From positions 1 to 10,816 of the forward strand of contig JAFUUT010000174.1 in the NCBI GenBank assembly GCA_017477685.1: a stretch of DNA of 10,816 nucleotides. The letters are read 5' to 3'. The translations under genes were made by a program, and so were the position numbers. Below are positions 4,970 to 10,816 of this stretch, in pieces. The notes beneath the pieces were generated by a model, which ran no database searches, was not told where the DNA came from, and saw nothing but the letters and a program-made list of their open reading frames with translations. Source of the stretch: a bacterium. Its GTDB lineage: Bacteria; Cyanobacteriota; Vampirovibrionia; Gastranaerophilales; Gastranaerophilaceae. The stretch's first letter is position 1. Every line of letters begins with the position of its first letter.

Positions 4970-5611
4970 TTAAACGGTAAAAGTTTTAACAGAGCCGTCT
5001 TGGTGGTACAATCCTCCGCCGCATACGGTTTCAACAACTTTTAAAACAACATCACGCGGAGCATCAATTTGATTGAGTGCAAATTCTTGTCCCGAGTGTT
5101 TTATTTTGAAGATACATTTCTGTGTTTGATCAGGCGGAATGTATAATGAGGCGATTTCGTTTTCTAAAAGTCTTGTCATTTCTTCTTCTTTGTCTTTGGC
5201 ATCTTGCATCAGGTCATTGTAGTTCCCTCGAATAGCCATAATACGATTAGCGGAAATGTGTCTGCCGTCATCTCTGAACAGAGATTGAGGCTGGAAATTG
5301 CATCTTGTTGTAAAACTCATTTTATGCCACAAAATATTAACAACCGCAATGGATTTGAGAGTATCGGATTCTACATATATATTTTGTGTCGTTATTCCGC
5401 GTGAAGAAAATGATTGTTTTAAATTGTCAGAAACAATATTCAAACAATCAATCATTCTTGAAAAAATATCATTTGTATTTATTGTGGAATTTTGATAATC
5501 CAAAAACTGTTTATACATATGTGAGGATATAAGTTCTACTCTCTCTTGAATAACTATATCCTTTTTTGTGGCTGTTTCGGAATTATCAAAACTTTCAAAA
5601 TTATTTAACAA
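4970..5611 (-). CDS. Uncharacterised 213-residue protein with TTG start
   Basis: No family recognised. It appears soluble: residues 1-70 are polar and helical, 76-104 contain a hydrophobic core segment (LKSIAVVNILWHKMSF), and 126-156 are a charged helix rich in Asp/Glu (DLMQDAKDKEEEMTRLLENE). The C-terminal part (165-213) is beta-like, with KCIFKIKHSG, the Gly triplet CGGGLYHQDG and a TFTV tail. The start is TTG 5611, chosen because AGAAGGA lies 7 bases upstream; the first internal ATG (residue 32) has no comparable site. A TATAAT box is upstream and the gene stands alone. Neighbouring genes give no clue to function. Confidence 0.7.
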   Translation of the reverse strand: MLNNFESFDNSETATKKDIVIQERVELISSHMYKQFLDYQNSTINTNDIFSRMIDCLNIVSDNLKQSFSSRGITTQNIYVESDTLKSIAVVNILWHKMSFTTRCNFQPQSLFRDDGRHISANRIMAIRGNYNDLMQDAKDKEEEMTRLLENEIASLYIPPDQTQKCIFKIKHSGQEFALNQIDAPRDVVLKVVETVCGGGLYHQDGSVKTFTV

Positions 5612-5664
5612 TTTTATTTCCTTCTATAAGACATTTTTAAAATAAACATGTTTTGATGTAAAGA

Positions 5665-5670
5665 ATTATA
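5665..5670 (-). promoter_or_regulatory. Perfect -10 box for the 4970-5611 gene
   Basis: Minus strand TATAAT at 5670-5665, about 54 bases before the TTG start. No convincing -35 at 17 bases is visible; TTGTTAC lies closer. The rest of the 5612-5734 spacer is AT-rich without a further feature. Confidence 0.4.
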
Positions 5671-5734
5671 TATGTTTTTGTAACAAAAGGGAATACTAAA
5701 ATATACTTATTTGCAAAAATTATTATTTGAAAAA

Positions 5735-6619
5735 TTATTGAAAATTGTTTGTAATGTCATAAATATATTCAAGTATTTGAGCAAAGTATTTCAAATCGGA
5801 ATTTCCGTTCAGTACTAAATCAGCTTCTTTTCTAAACGGCTTAACATATTTTTCTCCTGCGTTGATAATGTATTGCCAATGTTTTAGCGCATTTTCTTCA
5901 TCCTGATTGCGTTCTTCTATTGCGCGGGAAATAAATCTGCTTTTTCTTAAATTATTATCGGTTTCAACATATATTTTTATATCAAAAACATCTTTAACCG
6001 TATCATACATTGTCGCAATGCCTTCAACAACAATAATTTTTTGTGATTTAACATCAAATGCTTTTGGTACGGAAACTCCGGTACCGTTAGGAAGGTACAT
6101 CGGGGCTTTTATATCAATGCCGTCAGCCAAATCTTCTAAATCCTGTCTTAATATATCAAGTTGGAAACTTGTAGGAGCATCAACGTCATAACCGTTATCT
6201 GTTAAACTGTCAAAAGATCCGTATTTGTTAATAAGTTCGGAAATGTCGTTAAAATAATTGTCTGTACTCAAAACAGTAACCGGCATGTCACGTTCTTCTA
6301 TGACATTTTTAATCGCACGGCATATTGTTGATTTGCCGGAGGCCGATTCTCCCGTAACCCCGATTAACATACGTTTTTTGTGATTATTGATAATTCTTTT
6401 TGTAAAATGGCTTATAAAATTGGGGTGAATTGCATTTATAACCGGTACTTCTTGCTTTTTGTCATATAAAAATATTTGTTTGAATTGAGCTTGCAGATAA
6501 AACGCGAGAAGCTCTCGTCCTGATTTGGAGTTGAAGTCAGGCTTGAATATTTTATCTGAGTCTTTTTGTATTAAGGATTCCATGTTTTTTCCAACTAAAC
6601 TATAGGATATGTATGTCAT
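5735..6619 (-). CDS. Uridine kinase / phosphoribulokinase-family P-loop kinase
   Basis: A cytoplasmic kinase likely to phosphorylate a nucleoside or sugar-phosphate-like substrate using ATP. Residues 84-270 match the Udk/PRK family: P-loop GESASGKST (90-98), TDNYF (119-123), which corresponds to the DSFY-type substrate loop, DVDAPTSF (145-152), Walker-B-like VVEGI (197-201), and the FDIKIYVETD...R...RAIEER block (212-236), which matches the family's lid/ATP-binding Arg region. The 294 residues exceed the roughly 200-230 of plain uridine kinases. The extra part is an N-terminal extension of about 85 residues with no recognised motif. The start is uncertain: ATG 6619 has no Shine-Dalgarno and overlaps a possible -10 box (TATTAT 6623-6618), whereas ATG 6583 (residue 13) has GGA about 8 bases upstream. 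True substrate unproven. Confidence 0.85.
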   Translation of the reverse strand: MTYISYSLVGKNMESLIQKDSDKIFKPDFNSKSGRELLAFYLQAQFKQIFLYDKKQEVPVINAIHPNFISHFTKRIINNHKKRMLIGVTGESASGKSTICRAIKNVIEERDMPVTVLSTDNYFNDISELINKYGSFDSLTDNGYDVDAPTSFQLDILRQDLEDLADGIDIKAPMYLPNGTGVSVPKAFDVKSQKIIVVEGIATMYDTVKDVFDIKIYVETDNNLRKSRFISRAIEERNQDEENALKHWQYIINAGEKYVKPFRKEADLVLNGNSDLKYFAQILEYIYDITNNFQ

Positions 6620-6646
6620 AATACACGAGAAAAAATTTTTTTGCTA
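6618..6646 (-). promoter_or_regulatory. TAGC + A7 element and -10 box upstream of the kinase gene
   Basis: TAGCAAAAAAA (6646-6636, minus strand) is followed 12 bases later by TATTAT (6623-6618). If that box is used, transcription begins inside the longer reading frame, which favours translation from ATG 6583. Confidence 0.35.
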
Positions 6647-6697
6647 CCCTGTGAATAAAAAATTAATAAAAATTTATTTCTTGTGTATTATAAGTGT

Positions 6698-6734
6698 AAA
6701 AGAAACGTACTTTATATAAAAGTACGTTTCTTTT
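6698..6734. terminator. 16-bp perfect hairpin, probable bidirectional terminator
   Basis: Arms 6698-6713 and 6719-6734 are perfectly complementary around a 5-base loop. It sits right after the stop codon of the 6743 gene. On the minus strand the stem is preceded by A-runs and ends in TTTCTTTT; on the plus strand it is followed by TTTT-GA-TTTTTTTT. Confidence 0.75.
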
Positions 6735-6742
6735 GATTTTTT

Positions 6743-7234
6743 TTATTTTTGCGAACTGAAAAGTGTATCAATTTCTCTGTTTAAATCGGAATGAGCTTTT
6801 TCTTCCGCTTCTTTAAGTAATGATTTATATATCTTGTATTCTCCTATACTTTCCAACTCGGGTACTTCTTTAAATTTGTCGTCGCCATAGAATTTTTTTA
6901 CAAATCTTATTGTATTTTCAATAGACTGATTTTCGTCAGTAATATCGCAAAATAATGCTCCTGTATCTTGGTATACTCTTTTACCATCTAACAAAACTTG
7001 CCACCTGCGAGCTTGCCCGGAACGAATTTTTGAGCCGGGAACTCCTGTAATTTCAAATGTATCATGATTTTTATCTTCTTTAATAATTTTTAGTGCTGTG
7101 AAGAAATCAGATTTCTTCTTAACATCAACAGCGTTGCTATTTGCGTATTCAATACCGCTATTTAAGTATTTTGTTCTAACAATATCTGCTCCAAAAGCGG
7201 GTCTATAATTAAATTGTAAATTATCTATTTTCAT
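6743..7234 (-). CDS. F-G-A-tagged paralog B of a tandem pair
   Basis: 163 residues, soluble, no recognised family. It opens with a polar leader and tag P12-A13-F14-G15-A16. It is clearly homologous to the next gene upstream: both share FGAxIVxxKYLxxG, an IKxDKxHDTFxIxGVP block (about residues 51-66 here), W-x-V-x-x-DGKxVY (78-88) and a downstream ITDxxQ...NTxxFVKxxYG segment (98-117). The conserved core (about 45-118) looks like an alpha/beta domain, and the C-terminal 45 residues are a charged helix that differs between paralogs. GGAGGT lies 5 bases before the ATG, and the ATGA overlap with the upstream stop implies coupling. A strong hairpin follows. Function unknown. Confidence 0.75.
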   Translation of the reverse strand: MKIDNLQFNYRPAFGADIVRTKYLNSGIEYANSNAVDVKKKSDFFTALKIIKEDKNHDTFEITGVPGSKIRSGQARRWQVLLDGKRVYQDTGALFCDITDENQSIENTIRFVKKFYGDDKFKEVPELESIGEYKIYKSLLKEAEEKAHSDLNREIDTLFSSQK

Positions 7235-7797
7235 ATTACCTCCGTATTTTTTTCATCCAGTATTTCTTTAATTTTATAATTTAAATATGCATTAGCAAAA
7301 TCATGTGCAGCTTGATATTCCTCTTGCAATCTGTGAAATTCTGCACTGTGGCGTTTCTTTTTAGATTTGCCTAATTCTTTGTATTGTTCACCTAATTGGT
7401 GATAATCATTTACGCATTCTTTTGTGTATTTGTCCATTTTTTCATAGCCGTAATTTTCTTTTACAAAATCAACGGTATTTCGAAGTGCCTGCGAGCCATC
7501 AGTTATAGAACCTGTCGGTATCCCCGGACCGGAATAAACAGTTTTGCCGTCAATTATTACCATCCAATCACGAGGTTTATCAATAGGGGCGGTATTGCTT
7601 TTCGGAACCCCTCGGATTAAGAAAGTGTCGTGTTCCTTATCGTTTTTAATAACTTCTAATGCTCTGTAAAAATTGTATTTTTCTTCAATCGAAGCATCTT
7701 TTAGTGCATATCTTTTGCCCTTTTCCAAGTATTTTGATTGTACAATTTGAGCTCCAAATGAAGGATTTACATTGTATTGTGCTAAGCTAATATTCAT
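7231..7797 (-). CDS. F-G-A-tagged paralog A of a tandem pair
   Basis: 188 residues, soluble, no recognised family. Tag P12-S13-F14-G15-A16. It shares the whole N-terminal and central domain with the 163-residue paralog directly downstream (FGAQIVQSKYL, KNDKEHDTFLIRGVP, WMVIIDGKTVY, ITDGSQ...NTVDFVKENYG). The C-terminal tail (about 120-188) is longer, a highly charged Lys/Glu/His-rich helical region. AAGGGG lies 6 bases before the ATG. The two genes overlap by 4 bases (ATGA) and form one transcript driven by the promoter at 7834-7861. The pattern indicates a local duplication with tail divergence. Confidence 0.78.
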   Translation of the reverse strand: MNISLAQYNVNPSFGAQIVQSKYLEKGKRYALKDASIEEKYNFYRALEVIKNDKEHDTFLIRGVPKSNTAPIDKPRDWMVIIDGKTVYSGPGIPTGSITDGSQALRNTVDFVKENYGYEKMDKYTKECVNDYHQLGEQYKELGKSKKKRHSAEFHRLQEEYQAAHDFANAYLNYKIKEILDEKNTEVI

Positions 7798-7833
7798 ATT
7801 TTCCCCTTAAGATTTATTTATGTTTATATTAAA

Positions 7834-7861
7834 GATATAAAGATTTTTTTTTGCTACTCAA
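7834..7861 (-). promoter_or_regulatory. Promoter and TAGC + A9 element of the paralog pair
   Basis: Minus strand TTGAGT (7861-7856) and TATATC (7839-7834) are 16 bases apart, each matching 4 of 6 consensus bases. Embedded between them is TAGC followed by nine A (7856-7844). A second possible -10, TAATAT, lies about 12 bases after the A-tract. Confidence 0.4.
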
Positions 7862-7887
7862 AGGAAAAATATTAACATATATTTACA

Positions 7888-8592
7888 TTATGAATTTTTG
7901 ATTTCTTTTTTCCACGTGTATAAAAAGTACAATCCCAAAACAAAATAAGTTGACCACATAAGAATAGTGGCAAAACACTGAGAACCTTTTGTGTATGCAT
8001 CAATCCACATCAAAACACATAAGCCGTTCACAATTGTCCAGCAATACCACTGCTCAATACACCGTTTAACCGTTAAAATAAATGCAATAATTGATAAGAC
8101 GGTTGTAATGGCATCTATTGCAGGATTTAAATCATTAAAATACTTCAAAATGAAATATGCACAAATTGAGCCGAAAATTGCAGCTAATGTATATATAATT
8201 TTTTCTTTTTTATGTAAGTTCGTTTTGTATATTTCTTGAGTGTCTTTTTTCAAATGGTTTTTCCATTTTGCTATTCCGACAAATTGCATAGGAAAATAAT
8301 ATAGCATATTCAATCCCAAATTTCCCCACAAACTGTTTTTAAATGAAATATATGAATAACAAATATTTGCAACCATTCCAAAAAAATAACACGAAATTTT
8401 GCCTTTGCCGGCTAAAATTGTTGCGCATATCCCGCATATTGCAGAAATCAGCGCGGCAGTTTTGTCTTTCATGTATATGGAAATTAGTGTAATAAGTAGT
8501 ATTTCCAGCGGGAAAACTATTTTTTCGAATTTCCCCCAGCCTTCAAATTCCTTTTTTATAAAGTTTAGTACGTTTATATTATTTGTTTGCAT
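7888..8592 (-). CDS. pnuC: PnuC-family nicotinamide riboside transporter
   Basis: Inner-membrane facilitator of the PnuC/SWEET-like fold that brings in nicotinamide riboside (or, in relatives, thiamine or other vitamins) for NAD salvage. The 234 residues are typical in length, with about seven hydrophobic segments (for example 24-41, 45-62, 66-84, 133-150, 158-175, 182-197, 206-225). Family landmarks are GKGK (62-65), N-M-L-Y-Y-F-P-M-Q-F-V-G-x-x-x-W (95-110) and QWYCWTIVNG (181-190) with Trp182, Trp185 and Asn189. Start: GGAA about 7 bases before ATG 8592. It overlaps the upstream unknown gene by 14 bases and is the last gene of the comF operon. No riboswitch is visible, so the vitamin specificity is assigned by family only. 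Confidence 0.9.
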   Translation of the reverse strand: MQTNNINVLNFIKKEFEGWGKFEKIVFPLEILLITLISIYMKDKTAALISAICGICATILAGKGKISCYFFGMVANICYSYISFKNSLWGNLGLNMLYYFPMQFVGIAKWKNHLKKDTQEIYKTNLHKKEKIIYTLAAIFGSICAYFILKYFNDLNPAIDAITTVLSIIAFILTVKRCIEQWYCWTIVNGLCVLMWIDAYTKGSQCFATILMWSTYFVLGLYFLYTWKKEIKNS

Positions 8593-8896
8593 GATAATTC
8601 CGTTCCGTCATTTCCAACCATTTAGCGTGGTTATAATTTTCGTAGCTTTTTGCAAAATTTATTAAAGATTTTACAAGCTTTCTGCCACTTGTTGATTTGC
8701 CTACAATAATATAATCTCCGTTGGCATTTTCGGCATACATTATTTCCTTGTGGATAATTTTTTCAACATTGCTTTTTGGATTTTTATTAATTATTTGTAT
8801 AAGCCATTTGTGCATAAGCTCTAATGGTGTAGTTTTATGCATAATTAGTTCTTGATTATACTGTTGTAAAAATTTTGCAAATTCTGTTAATATCAT
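8579..8896 (-). CDS. Uncharacterised 105-residue protein between comF and pnuC
   Basis: No family recognised. It reads as helical and basic: an N-terminal helix (LTEFAKFLQQYNQELIMHK), a middle region with a beta-like GDYIIVGKSTSGRK, and a C-terminal helix ending WLEMTERNYHANK. I chose ATG 8896, two bases... precisely 7 bases after the comF stop codon, rather than a TTG at 8929 inside comF, because the latter has no ribosome binding site; the site before 8896 (GAG) is also weak. It overlaps the start of pnuC by 14 bases, so the three genes are co-transcribed. Position beside a nicotinamide riboside transporter hints at, but does not show, a related role. Confidence 0.6.
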   Translation of the reverse strand: MILTEFAKFLQQYNQELIMHKTTPLELMHKWLIQIINKNPKSNVEKIIHKEIMYAENANGDYIIVGKSTSGRKLVKSLINFAKSYENYNHAKWLEMTERNYHANK

Positions 8897-8903
8897 ATTT
8901 TTT

Positions 8904-9548
8904 TTACTCAAAAGGTGTTGTTGCTGCAAGACAGGTTATATCAAAAAATCCTTCTTGATTGAATTCTCTTATCATTTCCTCAAAAGTTGAACCTGTAGTG
9001 CATATATCATCTATCAAAAGCAGTTTTATATTTTTGTCTTTATTTGGGTCGACTTTGAAGGCTTTATCTAAGTTTTTCATCCTTTCAGTTTTTTTAAGTT
9101 TATACTGCGGTTTTGTATTTTTCACTCGTTTAATTATATCAAAATCAACTTTATATCCGCTAAGCTGTGATAATTCTTCCGCAACTAAATCCATATGGTT
9201 ATATTTTCTTTGTTTTTTGCGGGCTTCATATATCGGTACGGGCACAATAACATAATTCCCGTTTTTATCCAGCATTTGCCAGTATTGATACATAAATTTT
9301 GCAAGATAAAATGCCAAATCTCTTTGATTGTGATATTTTAATCCTCTAATAATTTTTTGGAGTTTTCGTGAGTAAATGCCGGCACAATATATATCATAAT
9401 TGTTAAAGCTGCGATTAACTTTTGCAGGTAAAAAATCCAATTCATCATAACAATCTGAACACAATTTTACGGACTCTTTCGATTTCCCGCAGCAGTAGCA
9501 TTTCTTTTTGTATATCCAGTCTAATAAACCTAACAAAAAATCTTTCAT
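8904..9548 (-). CDS. comF: ComF family phosphoribosyltransferase-like protein
   Basis: A ComFC-type protein: N-terminal zinc-binding knuckle (Cys17-x2-Cys20 and Cys30-x2-Cys33) followed by a phosphoribosyltransferase fold. Visible motifs are VPVPIYEARKKQRKYNH (102-118), the family's basic block, and the PRPP-binding loop LLLIDDICTTGST (176-188). The 214 residues match the family. Relatives are needed for DNA uptake in naturally competent bacteria, but the family is also common in species not shown to be competent, and its reaction is unclear. No other competence gene is in the window. ATG 9548 lacks a good Shine-Dalgarno, and the extended -10 ends 6 bases before it, so a leaderless transcript is likely. 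First gene of a three-gene operon. Confidence 0.93.
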   Translation of the reverse strand: MKDFLLGLLDWIYKKKCYCCGKSKESVKLCSDCYDELDFLPAKVNRSFNNYDIYCAGIYSRKLQKIIRGLKYHNQRDLAFYLAKFMYQYWQMLDKNGNYVIVPVPIYEARKKQRKYNHMDLVAEELSQLSGYKVDFDIIKRVKNTKPQYKLKKTERMKNLDKAFKVDPNKDKNIKLLLIDDICTTGSTFEEMIREFNQEGFFDITCLAATTPFE

Positions 9549-9554
9549 AATCTA

Positions 9555-9563
9555 ATCTTAACA
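9555..9563 (-). promoter_or_regulatory. Extended -10 promoter of comF, probably leaderless
   Basis: Minus strand TG-T-TAAGAT (9563-9555) has the extended -10 form. It ends 6 bases before the ATG, the same spacing as at aroQ. No good -35 is visible. Confidence 0.4.
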
Positions 9564-9578
9564 CAAATTTTGCAGTAA

Positions 9579-9595
9579 TGTTACGAAATGTAACA
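9579..9595. promoter_or_regulatory. Palindrome TGTTAC-N5-GTAACA, candidate operator
   Basis: Perfect 6-base arms around GAAAT. It lies in the 126-base divergent spacer between comF and the plus-strand 9675 gene, close upstream of the comF extended -10. The same TGTTAC half-site occurs twice as direct repeats near 4201 and 4223, upstream of the candidate small RNA. Confidence 0.35.
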
Positions 9596-9674
9596 GAATA
9601 TTTAATGTGTGAAATTCAAAAAAATAAAAATACTTTATATAAATAAGAGAGATAAAAAATAAGAGGTAAGAGCT

Positions 9675-10073
9675 ATGGCAATCGCTAATTTTCAAGAAAA
9701 GTTATTATTTTTCACACGACAAAAGAGTCGCATAAGTAATCAATTATCTAATGTTCAGATGAACCAGCTTGCGGCAACCAAAAAGATTTCCCAATCTCAG
9801 ATGGAATATAATCAGGTACTTCAAGATTTGTATTATGATCCTGATTATGGTTATGGTACAGAGGAGTATTCAGAAATTTTATTGCAATTGCAGAATGACC
9901 ACGAATTTGAATTAGCAAGTTTGAATGCTTGGGAATCTCAATTAGATTTACAAAAAGAAAATTTAGAAACGCAATTGAATGAGATTAACGGTTATGAATC
10001 AGCATGGCAAAAATTATTGATGCAAAATATCAAAGTAGATTTCACATTTGGAGGTCACGGCGGCGGAAAATAG
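9675..10073 (+). CDS. Coiled-coil (helical hairpin) protein of unknown function
   Basis: 132 residues, no recognised family. Two long Gln/Leu/Asn-rich helices (about 5-50 and 64-118) are separated by a Tyr/Asp/Gly turn, YYDPDYGYG (53-61), suggesting a helical hairpin. Short hydrophobics occur at heptad-like spacing. The chain ends in FTFGGHGGGK, a flexible Gly/His tail. There is no signal peptide or membrane segment. Small all-helical hairpins of this size occur among secretion substrates and needle or filament subunits, but nothing here identifies one. GAGGT lies 8-9 bases before ATG 9675. A TATA-rich stretch at about 9636 may hold the -10. An intrinsic terminator follows, so the gene is monocistronic. 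Confidence 0.75.
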   Translation: MAIANFQEKLLFFTRQKSRISNQLSNVQMNQLAATKKISQSQMEYNQVLQDLYYDPDYGYGTEEYSEILLQLQNDHEFELASLNAWESQLDLQKENLETQLNEINGYESAWQKLLMQNIKVDFTFGGHGGGK

Positions 10074-10095
10074 TTAAAACTAAATATAAGATATT

Positions 10096-10125
10096 AAAAA
10101 GCTCGATAAATTATCGGGCTTTTTT
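10096..10125 (+). terminator. Intrinsic terminator of the 9675 gene
   Basis: A 12-bp stem (10096-10107 with 10113-10124, one G-U pair) and 5-base loop, with the 3' arm ending in a run of six T. Confidence 0.85.
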
Positions 10126-10129
10126 AGCA

Positions 10130-10167
10130 AAAAAAAGACTGTCTCATAACTGAAACAGTCTTTTTTT
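10130..10167 (-). terminator. Terminator of fusA, symmetrical
   Basis: GACTGT (10137-10142) pairs with ACAGTC (10155-10160), flanked by seven A before and seven T after. It therefore works as an intrinsic terminator in either direction. It lies 15 bases past the fusA stop codon. Confidence 0.8.
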
Positions 10168-10182
10168 GTATGAAATTATAAA

Positions 10183-10816
10183 TTATGCAGATTTCCCTGC
10201 TTTTTCGATAATTTCTTTTTCTACGTTTGCAGGAACTTGTTCGTATTTTTGGAATTCCATAGAGAATGTTCCGCGGCCTTGAGTATTTGATCTCAAGTCA
10301 GTTGCATAACCGAACATGTTAGCCAAAGGAACAACGGCTCTAACAATAACGTTTCCTGTGTTGCCTTGAGGTTCTTGACCTTCAATTCTTCCTCTACGAC
10401 GAGAAATATCACCGATGATTGTACCTGTAAATTCATCAGGAATTTCGATTTCAACTTTCATCATAGGCTCTAAAATACAAGGTTGAGCTTTTTTACAACC
10501 TTCTTTGATTGCCATAGAACCTGCGATTTTGAACGCCATTTCTGATGAGTCAACTTCGTGGTAACTTCCATCGTAAAGTTCAACTTTAACATCTATCATA
10601 GGATATCCTGCTAAGATACCGCCTTCAAGAGCTTCTTCCATACCTTTTCTTGCAGGTTCGATGTATTCTTTCGGAATAGCACCACCGACGATTTTGTTTT
10701 CAAATACAAATCCTGCATTTTCTTCAGCCGGTGAAATTCTAACTTTACAGTGTCCGTATTGACCTTTACCACCTGATTGACGGATGAATTTAGAATCCTG
10801 ATCCGCAGTTCCTCTA
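10183..10816 (-). CDS. fusA: Elongation factor G, C-terminal part (runs off window)
   Basis: The last 210 residues of EF-G, the GTPase that moves tRNA and mRNA through the ribosome after each peptide bond. The GTPase domain lies outside the window. The frame is open to the window edge, so the methionine at 10641 is internal. Domain IV is seen as RQSGGKGQYGH, NKIVGGAIPKEYI, LAGYPMIDVKVELYDGSYH and VDSSEMAFKIAGSMA. Domain V is seen as LEPMMKVEIEIP, GDISRRRGRIEG, VPLANMFGYATDLRS and TQGRGTFSMEF. These are near-invariant EF-G strings. Only the 3' end is visible, followed by a strong terminator. Confidence 0.97.
   Translation of the reverse strand, partial: RGTADQDSKFIRQSGGKGQYGHCKVRISPAEENAGFVFENKIVGGAIPKEYIEPARKGMEEALEGGILAGYPMIDVKVELYDGSYHEVDSSEMAFKIAGSMAIKEGCKKAQPCILEPMMKVEIEIPDEFTGTIIGDISRRRGRIEGQEPQGNTGNVIVRAVVPLANMFGYATDLRSNTQGRGTFSMEFQKYEQVPANVEKEIIEKAGKSA

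Noticed and set aside
8897..8929. Longer form of the 105-residue protein from TTG 8929
   Set aside because: No ribosome binding site precedes it, and the extra residues lie wholly within the comF coding end.
7798..9674. Riboswitch controlling pnuC
   Set aside because: pnuC is the third gene of an operon, with no spacer before it, and the region before comF is only about 126 bases and leaderless-like; no structured leader seen.
10183..10641. Standalone 152-residue protein starting at 10641
   Set aside because: The frame continues open to the window edge and encodes continuous EF-G domain IV, so the methionine is internal.

Overview
The window is an AT-rich bacterial chromosome segment. Genes are tightly packed on the minus strand, with only a few small plus-strand items. 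I infer a gut-type Melainabacterium (Vampirovibrionia, Gastranaerophilales-like), the non-photosynthetic sister group of Cyanobacteria. This rests mainly on recalled features of that group: small lineage-specific proteins with a short N-terminal F-x-G type tag (VFTG, KFNG, AFGA, SFGA), and poly-A-rich intergenic spacers. The housekeeping genes (fusA, aroQ, a MalK/UgpC-type ATPase) fit but do not prove it.

Layout, left to right. 1-163: a 57-bp tandem repeat, open on the minus strand as a possible protein that runs off the window. 170-211: a perfect 19-bp hairpin. 239-859: a hydrophobic orphan protein. 1075-3187: a two-gene unit (minus) of a PAS/histidine-kinase-like protein that lacks the phospho-accepting His, overlapping an ABC transporter ATPase. 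3347-3679 (plus): a small F-x-G protein. 3706-4161 (minus): aroQ with an apparently leaderless promoter. 4162-4666 has no convincing protein gene. It holds a divergent promoter region, a candidate plus-strand small RNA (C-rich hairpin loop plus terminator) and a repeat island with two exact 40-bp copies and several stem-loops. 4667-5611: two uncharacterised genes. 5735-6619: a uridine-kinase-like P-loop kinase. 6743-7797: a tandem pair of paralogous F-G-A proteins. 7888-9548: an operon comF - unknown gene - pnuC. 9675-10073 (plus): a coiled-coil protein. 10096-10167: back-to-back terminators. 10183-10816: the 3' end of fusA.

Themes. The core genes cover shikimate synthesis, translation elongation, sugar or glycerol-phosphate type uptake energisation, pyrimidine-type phosphorylation and nicotinamide riboside uptake. 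Interleaved are lineage-specific small proteins sharing an N-terminal Phe/Gly tag at residues 12-16. A TAGC-plus-A-tract element recurs in the spacers, including upstream of several of them. The most interesting unexplained items are the candidate small RNA at about 4269-4325, the shared N-terminal tag, the degenerate kinase coupled to an ABC ATPase, and the repeat island. All functions are read from sequence by eye, with no database search.
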